DNA from: Rhodospirillaceae bacterium
GTDB taxonomy: Bacteria; Pseudomonadota; Alphaproteobacteria; Rhodospirillales; Magnetovibrionaceae
Length of the DNA: 6,914 bases
Direction: 5' to 3'
Assembly (NCBI GenBank): GCA_002401565.1
Contig: NVTL01000028.1
Span: 15,615 to 22,528, forward strand
Positions 1 through 5,083 of the stretch are shown here, one piece after another; position 1 is the stretch's first letter, and every line of letters starts with the position of its first letter. Position numbers and translations under genes: made by a program. The notes below the pieces were generated by a model, which searched no databases, was not told the origin of the DNA, and was given only the letters and a program-made list of their open reading frames with translations.

Positions 1-546
1 CGAACCATTGCCGCTGACCGAAACGCCCGTCCCGGTCGTGTCCAACGCCAAAACGCAGGCTTCTCCGGTGCTCAGCGTGCCCGTGGTGGCCACGGCTCGG
101 GCCGTAGCCGAGGGGCTGAAACTTTGAAAAATTTGACTTAATACGGTGGTCAGTTGGCGGGTCACGATGACTTCAACATAATCAGTGTCGCCCGAATAGG
201 TGCCTGACGTTGGTGTGCCGACATAGGTGATGGAATCGGTTGTGGCATCAAAACCGTTGTTGGTGGCTTCCAAAGTTGCGGCGCTGGTGACAACGGTGCT
301 ACCTTCGCCATAAGAGTTTTCAATGGCGGCCGATACCACGGCCGCGTCGGCAATGGTTTGCAGTTCGCGGCGTTCTTTAAACCACATGCCCGATTCAAAG
401 CCCAATCCAATGACCCCAAACAAAACCGGTAAAATCAGCGCAAACATAACCATGATGCCGCCACTTTCGTCCCGCCCAAAACGGAGGGGGCGGGCGACGG
501 TTTGGCGGGGGGGCTGCCGCAAAAGGTCTGTGCCTGCTTTTGTCAT
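1..546 (-). CDS. tadG: TadG-like Tad pilus protein, N-terminal part (3' end outside window)
   Basis: I translated this by hand from the reverse strand. It gives 182 uninterrupted codons from an ATG (complement of 544-546) to the window edge, so the C-terminus is missing. Residues 22-30 are basic/polar (RFGRDESGG). One hydrophobic segment follows (about 31-50), then GFESGMWFKERRELQTIADA, the typical start of the TadE/TadG-like N-terminal domain (PF13400 type): a membrane anchor, an acidic residue just after the hydrophobic stretch, and an amphipathic ADAA helix. Further on, ACVLALD around Cys164 is followed by a Ser/Gly-rich stretch, which recurs in alphaproteobacterial TadG-related proteins. 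Family role: a minor, membrane-anchored, largely periplasmic component of the Tad pilus, in some members carrying a vWA domain towards the C-terminus; that part cannot be seen here. A GTG three codons upstream (complement of 553-555) is an alternative start; no strong ribosome site decides between them. It is transcribed divergently from tadD. Confidence is high for the family, moderate for TadG rather than another TadE/F/G-like protein. Confidence 0.85.
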   Translation of the reverse strand, partial: MTKAGTDLLRQPPRQTVARPLRFGRDESGGIMVMFALILPVLFGVIGLGFESGMWFKERRELQTIADAAVVSAAIENSYGEGSTVVTSAATLEATNNGFDATTDSITYVGTPTSGTYSGDTDYVEVIVTRQLTTVLSQIFQSFSPSATARAVATTGTLSTGEACVLALDTTGTGVSVSGNGS

Positions 547-629
547 TTGGTGCACTTTTCAGCGAAGGTCATGTGGGGCAAGGTTAAATTACACAGCGTG
601 TATAATACGTTGAAATTTAGCCTTATGAT

Positions 630-678
630 AATGTTTATTATAGTTTATTGATTTTGCACCGACAGTGATGTTCATCAC
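630..678 (-). promoter_or_regulatory. Candidate class II Crp/Fnr-dependent promoter of the tadG-like gene
   Basis: The plus strand carries a perfect 6-bp inverted repeat, GTGATG-TT-CATCAC (665-678). It reads as G-TGAT-N4-ATCA-C, matching the Fnr/Crp-family box in four of five positions per half site under either consensus (TTGAT-N4-ATCAA or TGTGA-N6-TCACA). On the minus strand a perfect TATAAT lies at 642 down to 637. The box centre (671.5) is 29.5 bp upstream of the first base of that hexamer. This puts the box at -41.5 relative to a predicted start at 630, the classical class II activator position. As expected for such promoters, no good -35 is present (CTGTCG at the 17-bp spacing). The leader would be about 84 nt. 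The call is by eye; the exact start site is inferred. Confidence 0.6.
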
Positions 679-713
679 GTCCTTAAAAAAAGCAATAAAC
701 TAGAGTGGTATTG

Positions 714-741
714 TTGATCGAGGATGTACGATGCCTATAAA
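714..741 (+). promoter_or_regulatory. Candidate sigma-70-type promoter for tadD-pilZ
   Basis: TTGATC (714-719) and TATAAA (736-741) are separated by 16 bp, giving a predicted start near 748 and a leader of about 44 nt before tadD. The -10 matches in five of six positions and the -35 in four. The palindrome at 665-678 would sit near -76.5 relative to this start. That is not one of the usual class I positions, so activation from this side is less convincing than for the divergent gene. Confidence 0.4.
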
Positions 742-791
742 TGTTGTAAACTCTGGTCAATCTCTGAACAGAGCCTGATAGGGACGCATAG

Positions 792-1589
792 ATGAAGGTT
801 GTTAATTTTTTGAGGTTCAAGCGCACGGCCTTAAGTGTGAGCTTCGCCTGTGCCGTGCTGTTGTCTTTGAGCGCATGCCAGACAACCAGCGGCGGATCAT
901 CATCATCGTCTGGTCAGAATATGACAAGCGCTCACAAGACTTTGTTGAGCGCGGGCCGCGAAGCTGAAAATGAACACAAATATGACATGGCGGCCAATGC
1001 TTATGGGCGTCTGTATGAAAAAAGACCCAGTGATGTCGCTGTTTTAGCGGCCTTTATCCGCACCATGCGGTATGCCGGGCAAGCGCGGGAAATCGTTGCT
1101 TATATCGAAGCCAATACCCTGCACCTTCTCAAAAACGCCTCGGTAAAATTTGAATACGGCAAAGCTTTGATTGCTGCTGGGCAAAAAAACAAGGCGCTTT
1201 CCGTATTGCAAGAGGTTTCAACGGAAATAGGCGACAATTGGGGCGTGTTTTCCGCCATGGGCATTGCGTATGATGCTTTGGGTGATTTTTCCAAGGCGGT
1301 TCAAATGTACACCCAAGCCTTGCGGCTTTCGCCGGGCAATGTGGTTGTGTTGAACAATATGGCCATGTCCCAAGCCATGAGCGGTCAGCTGGCCGCAGCG
1401 ATTTCGACCTTGGAAAAAGCCGCGAACATAGACCGCAACAATACGCATGTGCGCCAAAATTTGGCTTTGCTGTACGCTGTACGCGGTGATGTGAATAAGG
1501 CTAAGGCTTTGGCTTCTATGGATTTAAGCACTGGCGATCTGGAAACTAATTTGACATTCTATCAGCGCTTTGGGGGCATGGGGCGATGA
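792..1589 (+). CDS. tadD: TadD-like lipoprotein with TPR repeats, Tad pilus assembly
   Basis: 265 aa. A basic N-terminus (KRFKR-type residues 8-11) and a hydrophobic stretch lead to a lipobox, L26-S27-A28-C29, so the product should be a lipoprotein exported through Sec and lipidated on Cys29. A Ser/Gly linker (33-41) follows, then helix-pair repeats. The clearest TPRs are at about 150-183 (with GDFSKAVQMYTQAL and a closing P181), 184-217 and 218-250; a more degenerate one spans about 51-84. TadD lipoproteins are needed for Flp pilus biogenesis, probably through outer-membrane secretin assembly or stability; this is family knowledge. The ATG is preceded by AGGGA (780-784) with 7-nt spacing, which supports the start. 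The stop overlaps the next start (ATGA), so tadD and the PilZ gene are almost certainly co-transcribed and translationally coupled. In many Tad loci tadD follows tadC; here it lies several kb away on the other strand. A generic TPR lipoprotein is the only alternative. Confidence 0.88.
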   Translation: MKVVNFLRFKRTALSVSFACAVLLSLSACQTTSGGSSSSSGQNMTSAHKTLLSAGREAENEHKYDMAANAYGRLYEKRPSDVAVLAAFIRTMRYAGQAREIVAYIEANTLHLLKNASVKFEYGKALIAAGQKNKALSVLQEVSTEIGDNWGVFSAMGIAYDALGDFSKAVQMYTQALRLSPGNVVVLNNMAMSQAMSGQLAAAISTLEKAANIDRNNTHVRQNLALLYAVRGDVNKAKALASMDLSTGDLETNLTFYQRFGGMGR

Positions 1590-1996
1590 GCAAAGACCAA
1601 AGAACGGATTTGTCGGCGCGCAACAACGTGCGTTTGTCGACGATCTTTGCGGGGCGCATCTGCCAATACGGTCGAGCCTTTGAATGCATTATTTCCGACG
1701 TATCGGTGGGCGGGGCCAAGGTTAAGCTTAAAAACCCCGCTGATTTTGAAAAATTCACAACCTCAACACCTGTTCAATTGACCTTTGAGCGGTTGACCGA
1801 TTACAAAGCGTTAAATGCTGAAGTGGCTTGGCTGAAACCCAATGAAGACGTTGTGGGACTCGCGTTTTCGGACCCTGAGCTTCGCCGCCGCATCGTTATG
1901 AAAAAGCTGATGCCGAATCGTTGGCGCATCGCCATGCAGGAAAATGGTCATAAAACAGAGCCTGTGACAGAGCCTGTGAACGAGGGCGAAATTTAA
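1586..1996 (+). CDS. PilZ-domain protein, probable c-di-GMP receptor
   Basis: 136 aa, a single PilZ domain with short tails. The two ligand motifs of PilZ proteins are both intact: RxxxR (R12-N-N-V-R16) and DxSxxG (D38-V-S-V-G-G43), with beta-strand-like sequence continuing to about residue 100 (VGLAFSDP). By family knowledge these residues clamp c-di-GMP, so ligand binding is likely. No membrane segment, signal peptide or output domain is visible, so it should be a cytoplasmic adaptor acting by protein contact. The ATG overlaps the tadD stop by 4 bp, and G-rich sequence just upstream (GGGGG at 1571-1575) can serve as ribosome site; the coupling suggests a fixed ratio to TadD. The target could be the Tad motor or platform, but that is inference. 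The C-terminus is low-complexity and contains a duplicated TEPV unit made by a 12-bp tandem repeat. Confidence 0.93.
   Translation: MSKDQRTDLSARNNVRLSTIFAGRICQYGRAFECIISDVSVGGAKVKLKNPADFEKFTTSTPVQLTFERLTDYKALNAEVAWLKPNEDVVGLAFSDPELRRRIVMKKLMPNRWRIAMQENGHKTEPVTEPVNEGEI
1955..1978 (+). repeat. Perfect 12-bp tandem duplication (2 copies)
   Basis: ACAGAGCCTGTG occurs twice back to back inside the 3' end of the PilZ gene, encoding TEPV-TEPV in the hydrophilic tail after the domain. The unit is a multiple of three, so copy-number change would keep the frame. Confidence 0.9.
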
Positions 1997-2040
1997 CTTA
2001 AAAAAGTTTGCTATAAACGCATTGAAAACAAACGTCTTAT

Positions 2041-2046
2041 TTGACA
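2041..2046 (+). promoter_or_regulatory. Possible -35 element ahead of the Crp-like regulator gene
   Basis: A perfect TTGACA lies 67 nt before the regulator start, in the 116-bp gap after the PilZ gene. No convincing -10 stands at 16-18 bp, so this is a weak call. Read-through from tadD-pilZ is equally possible, since no terminator is visible in the gap. Confidence 0.25.
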
Positions 2047-2112
2047 GTATAGACTGAAATTAAACAAAGGCCATTTGGGACTTAAATTTTTGGGAAAGAC
2101 GGCAAAAACGGA

Positions 2113-2820
2113 ATGGACGACAGCCTCATATTAACACCAGATCCAAAAGACTGCACATTGCAGGGTGTCGACATGTTGGTCGAGGCTCCGGCTGATGTTG
2201 TTCGGAAACTGGAAAAAACCTGTCGTTGGGTTAAATGCGACTCCAACCAGATCATTGTTGATCGCGATGATGATACGTCGGAAGTCTTTTTCATTATCAA
2301 AGGCAGCGTTAAGGTCATGGACCTTTTGGGCAAGGATCAAGAAATTGCCTTGGCCGAACTCAGCGCGGGCAGCAGTTTTGGTGAACTTTCCGCCATCGAT
2401 TCATCTAGGCGCTCCGCTCGGGTCACGGCCCTTGAAACGACCACGCTGGCGGCCATGTCCAGCAAAGACTTCCGCAAACTTTTGATTGAATGTCCGGGCA
2501 TTGGCTTGATGCTTTTAAAACGTTTTGCGGGCCTGATCAGAACCTTGAACAACCGGGTGACCTCGCTCAGCACCCTAAGTCCGCATCAACGTGTTTATTA
2601 CGAATTGTTGCGGATGAGCGAGCCGAATCCTCAAGGGGATGGAACTTGGATGATTCATTTGCTTCCGAAACACGAAGAAATTGCAAGCTGGAGCGGAACT
2701 TCTCGCAATGATGTGGCTATGGCGATCGGTCATTTGGCGCGCGAAGGTATTGTGGGCCGAAAACACAAATCGTTGGTCATAAAAGATCATAATCGATTGC
2801 AAATGTTGGTAAACCTGTGA
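2113..2820 (+). CDS. Crp/Fnr-family transcriptional regulator
   Basis: 235 aa, full length for the family (about 210-240). The order is: N-terminal cyclic-nucleotide-binding beta-roll (about 20-120), dimerisation helix (about 125-155) and winged helix-turn-helix (about 157-235). The phosphate-binding loop is well kept: F89-G-E-L92, then R100-S-A-R-V, the positions of Gly71/Glu72 and Arg82-Ser83 in E. coli Crp, so a cyclic nucleotide ligand is plausible. The Fnr iron-sulphur Cys pattern is absent; C37 and C42 are spaced differently. The recognition helix (GTSRNDVAMAI, 195-205) keeps the Arg of Crp Arg180 (R198) but has N199 and M203 where Crp has Glu181 and Arg185, so its DNA target may not be the standard TGTGA or TTGAT half site. 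The ribosome site is weak (GACGG at 2098-2102), so the exact start is less certain. Its position inside the Tad locus suggests local control of pilus genes (inference). Confidence 0.93.
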   Translation: MDDSLILTPDPKDCTLQGVDMLVEAPADVVRKLEKTCRWVKCDSNQIIVDRDDDTSEVFFIIKGSVKVMDLLGKDQEIALAELSAGSSFGELSAIDSSRRSARVTALETTTLAAMSSKDFRKLLIECPGIGLMLLKRFAGLIRTLNNRVTSLSTLSPHQRVYYELLRMSEPNPQGDGTWMIHLLPKHEEIASWSGTSRNDVAMAIGHLAREGIVGRKHKSLVIKDHNRLQMLVNL

Positions 2821-2837
2821 TGGCGGTCATAGGTTAA

Positions 2838-2863
2838 GCCTTTTAAAGGCGGTATTGTATACC
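2838..2863 (+). other. Two abutting small palindromes after the regulator gene
   Basis: GCCTTTTAAAGGC (2838-2850) is directly followed by GGTATTGTATACC (2851-2863). Each is a perfect inverted repeat with a 1-3 nt centre, starting 17 nt after the regulator stop. Neither is followed by a T-run, so they do not form a standard intrinsic terminator. They could be weak RNA hairpins or paired protein-binding sites. No other gene or RNA is visible in 2821-3054. Confidence 0.4.
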
Positions 2864-2994
2864 CATGAAGTGAGCTTCTTTTCAGGTCTAGAAAGATCAT
2901 ACGAAAAGATTTAATCACTTGGTTTTCAAAGGGAAAAATAAACAGGGGTGCTTGACTTCTGAATTCTGTTCAGCCAATCTATACGAAATTATGG

Positions 2995-3023
2995 TTGAGA
3001 CCTTTTTGTTTAATTATCTTAAT
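2995..3023 (+). promoter_or_regulatory. Candidate promoter of flp
   Basis: TTGAGA (2995-3000, five of six matches) and CTTAAT (3018-3023, four of six) are 17 bp apart, giving a start near 3030 and a leader of about 25 nt. A second -35-like TTGACT at 2952-2957 has no good -10 partner, but it is followed by an inverted repeat, CTGAA-N5-TTCAG (2959-2973), that might be an operator. The choice between them is uncertain. Confidence 0.33.
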
Positions 3024-3054
3024 TGAAAAACGTTTAAAAACGAGGAGTTTTAAA

Positions 3055-3231
3055 ATGGCTAAGTTTTCGAAATTAGTGACACGTTTCAAAAATGACGAGT
3101 CTGGTGCAACCGCTATTGAGTACGGCCTGATTGCCGCTCTTATTGCTGTTGTTCTCATCACGGCGTTGACTTTCATGGGCTCTAGCCTTGAAAGCAAATT
3201 CAACGACATCAATGATGGCTTGAACCAGTAA
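3055..3231 (+). CDS. flp: Flp-family type IVb pilin precursor
   Basis: 58 aa, the usual size of Flp pilins. A basic leader of 17 residues ends at Gly17, and cleavage before Ala18 gives a mature pilin starting ATAIEYGL. Glu and Tyr are at mature positions 5 and 6, the family hallmark. A hydrophobic helix (about residues 20-42) follows, then a short polar tail ending in Asn-Gln. The mature pilin would be 41 residues. It is the major subunit of the Tad pilus: processed by the CpaA/TadV peptidase encoded just downstream, then assembled by TadB/TadC. The ATG is chosen because AGGAG (3043-3047) sits 7 nt upstream. A longer frame from a TTG at 2995 would add 20 residues with no ribosome site and would spoil the standard leader. 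It is flanked by its own candidate promoter and a strong terminator, so it is probably a highly expressed single-gene unit. Confidence 0.96.
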   Translation: MAKFSKLVTRFKNDESGATAIEYGLIAALIAVVLITALTFMGSSLESKFNDINDGLNQ

Positions 3232-3265
3232 TTTCGCATTTAGTTATTTCTATGCGATTTTAAAT

Positions 3266-3307
3266 AAAACTGCCCTTGGCCTTTTTCGGTCGAGGGCAGT
3301 TTTTTTT
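3266..3307 (+). terminator. Strong intrinsic terminator of flp
   Basis: An 11-bp perfect stem (3266-3276 with 3293-3303, core ACTGCCC/GGGCAGT) is extended by five inner pairs (3277-3281 with 3288-3292, two of them G-T) around a 6-nt loop. The run of eight T residues at 3300-3307 completes it. It ends 39 nt before cpaA and should limit read-through from the pilin gene into the peptidase gene. Confidence 0.93.
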
Positions 3308-3346
3308 GTTTAGCTTTGTTTAACGACAAGTTTTGGAGTCAGGTCC

Positions 3347-3880
3347 GTGGCGATTTTAAATTTTCTGTTAATGTCCGCATTTGTCGCATTGGTTTTATAC
3401 AGTGCGTTCAGCGACGCCCGAAAATTGCGCATTCCAAATTGGATTTCTTTGGCTTTAATGGCCGGCTTTGTGGGCTCGGCCTTCAGTGTTGGTTTGAGTT
3501 TTGACGTCTTGCTGTGGCATCTGGCCTCTGGAGCCATAACCTTAGTATTTGGGTTCGCGCTCTTTGCATTCGGTTACTTTGGCGGTGGGGATGCAAAACT
3601 TATGGCCGCCTCAGCCCTGTGGATTGGCTGGGATCATCTGATTTTCTTTGTTTTTGCCGTGGTTTTTGTTGGCGGTGCATTGTCCTTGGCCGTGGTGGTG
3701 TTGCGCAAAGGTCTGGGGCTTTGGCCCGATTGGATTGTTAAAAATGCCGAAGGTCTGTTTACGCCCAACAAAGCCGTGCCGTACGGTATCGCCATTGCCG
3801 CTGGTGTTTTGTTGACTTTACCGCGTATGGATATGCTGCCCCCGACGTGGCAAGCTCATGTGAATTGGTTTGTCCTATAA
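3347..3880 (+). CDS. cpaA: Prepilin peptidase CpaA/TadV (A24 aspartic protease)
   Basis: 177 aa, the short form of type IV prepilin peptidase without the N-terminal methylase domain, as usual in Tad systems. Both catalytic aspartates are present: D23 in FSDARKLRIPNW near the end of the first membrane helix, and D82 in the GGGDAKL motif (GxGD). The rest is almost entirely hydrophobic, with about five or six membrane segments. It cleaves the Flp leader after Gly17 at the cytoplasmic face of the inner membrane and would also process TadE/F-like pseudopilins. A GTG start is used: GGAG (3335-3338) lies 8 nt upstream, and the first ATG-type Met (codon 9) would cut into helix 1. The gene follows the flp terminator closely with no obvious promoter of its own; expression may depend on read-through or on a promoter overlapping the terminator. 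The next gene starts 12 nt after the stop. Confidence 0.94.
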   Translation: MAILNFLLMSAFVALVLYSAFSDARKLRIPNWISLALMAGFVGSAFSVGLSFDVLLWHLASGAITLVFGFALFAFGYFGGGDAKLMAASALWIGWDHLIFFVFAVVFVGGALSLAVVVLRKGLGLWPDWIVKNAEGLFTPNKAVPYGIAIAAGVLLTLPRMDMLPPTWQAHVNWFVL

Positions 3881-3892
3881 GGGGAACGGTGC

Positions 3893-5083
3893 GTGCAAAG
3901 CCTCAAAACCGGAGACTGGGTAACTTTAGAACGCATTCGTGTTTATGCGTGGATGTTGCTGGTATTTTGGCTGATCGGCATTTTGGTTGTGATTTTTACG
4001 GCCAACGGCGGCGTTGATTTTTTAGGCAGACCCCTGGGCACTGATTTTTCAAATGTATGGTCGGCGGGCCGTTTGGTTTTGGACGGACATGCAAATGCCG
4101 CGTACGACATTCAAATCCATCATCAGGTCCAACAAGCGGCCTTTAAGACCCCCGATATCCCCTATTATGGCTGGCATTACCCGCCGTTTTTCCTGTTCAT
4201 CGCGGCGGCGTTGGCGGTTTTACCGTATGGTTGGGCGCTGGCGGCGTGGTTGGCGGCGACGTATCCGCTGTATCTGAGCGTGATGCGGCATATTAGTGAT
4301 GTTCCGTATACGGCGTTGGTCGCGGCGGCTTATCCGGCGGTTGCGGTGAATATCATTCATGGTCAGAACGGGTTTTTAAGTGCGGCGTTGTTGGGCGCAG
4401 GCCTGATGCTGTTGGATCGCAAACCTATTATTGCGGGGCTGTGCATTGGTCTGTTGGCTTATAAGCCTCAATTTGGCGTGTTGATTCCCCTTGTCCTTGC
4501 GATTACAGGCCGGTGGACGGTGATTATGGTTGCGGGGCTGACCGTGGGGGCGCTGATGGCGGCCTCGACGCTGGTCTTTGGCTTGGACATCTGGCAAGCC
4601 TTTTTCAGCAGTACAGAGTTCACCCGCAAAGTGGTCATGGAAGCCGGGGCATTAAGTCCGGACAAAGTATTAAGCCTGTTTGCGGCGCTTCGTATGTGGG
4701 GCACGCCTGTTAACCTAGCTTATGTCGGACACGGGCTGTTGGCGGTGGGTGTGGTTGCTGCCCAAATATGGCTGTGGCGAAAACCCGTGGCTCAATCGTT
4801 ACAATCGGCAGGCCTTGTGGTTGGCGCGTTGTTGGTGACGCCTTATGCTTTGGATTACGATTTGATGATCGCAGGTCTGGGCCTTGCGTGGTTCACGATG
4901 CATGGTCTGAAAACGGGTTTTTTGGCGTGGGAAAAAACCGCGCTGGTGTTTGTCTGGTGTCTGCCGTTGATCAGCCGCATGGCCGCGATATTGCTAACGG
5001 TTCCGTTGGGGCTGATCGGGTTGTTGGTCTTTTTTGGATTAATTTTGCGCCGGGCTCAAAATGACTTGATCAACGGTTCATGA
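3893..5083 (+). CDS. GT87-type (DUF2029) polytopic membrane glycosyltransferase
   Basis: 396 aa with roughly ten hydrophobic segments. Features that resemble the GT87/DUF2029 family are the GTDFSNVWSAGRL block (about 49-61) in the first extracytoplasmic loop, with Asp51 as the likely catalytic acid or base by analogy, then YGWHYPPF (92-99), HGQNGF, and a KPQFG segment in the centre. Characterised relatives, such as mycobacterial mannosyltransferases, use polyprenyl-phosphate sugars on the periplasmic side of the membrane. The sugar and acceptor here cannot be told from sequence. The start is GTG, with AAGGGG (3879-3884) 8 nt upstream; it begins 12 nt after cpaA, so the two are most likely one transcript. 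Pairing with the pilin peptidase suggests modification of pilin or another surface molecule (inference). Its last 14 bases overlap the 3' end of the convergent tadC. It is not one of the standard Tad genes. Confidence 0.84.
   Translation: MQSLKTGDWVTLERIRVYAWMLLVFWLIGILVVIFTANGGVDFLGRPLGTDFSNVWSAGRLVLDGHANAAYDIQIHHQVQQAAFKTPDIPYYGWHYPPFFLFIAAALAVLPYGWALAAWLAATYPLYLSVMRHISDVPYTALVAAAYPAVAVNIIHGQNGFLSAALLGAGLMLLDRKPIIAGLCIGLLAYKPQFGVLIPLVLAITGRWTVIMVAGLTVGALMAASTLVFGLDIWQAFFSSTEFTRKVVMEAGALSPDKVLSLFAALRMWGTPVNLAYVGHGLLAVGVVAAQIWLWRKPVAQSLQSAGLVVGALLVTPYALDYDLMIAGLGLAWFTMHGLKTGFLAWEKTALVFVWCLPLISRMAAILLTVPLGLIGLLVFFGLILRRAQNDLINGS

Noticed and set aside
162..613. Open frames on both strands in the left part (162-419 minus, 323-613 plus)
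   Set aside because: They lie across the TadG-like coding frame, which gives a clear membrane anchor and family motifs, while their own products are Pro/Arg-rich shadows with no recognisable domain.
896..909. Short TCA triplet run in tadD as a phase-variable repeat
   Set aside because: Only about four near-identical triplets, in frame, encoding an ordinary Ser linker after the lipobox; too short to claim instability.
2907..2917. AGATTTAATCA as a second Crp/Fnr box ahead of flp
   Set aside because: The half sites are only 3 bp apart instead of 4 and the left half lacks the T of TGAT, so it does not fit the family geometry.
2995..3231. Longer Flp starting at a TTG
   Set aside because: No ribosome site precedes the TTG, whereas the ATG at 3055 has AGGAG at ideal spacing and gives a standard 17-residue pilin leader.
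4376..4704. Antisense open frames within the glycosyltransferase gene
   Set aside because: They are byproducts of the codon bias of the sense gene; the predicted peptides are low in complexity and match no family I know.
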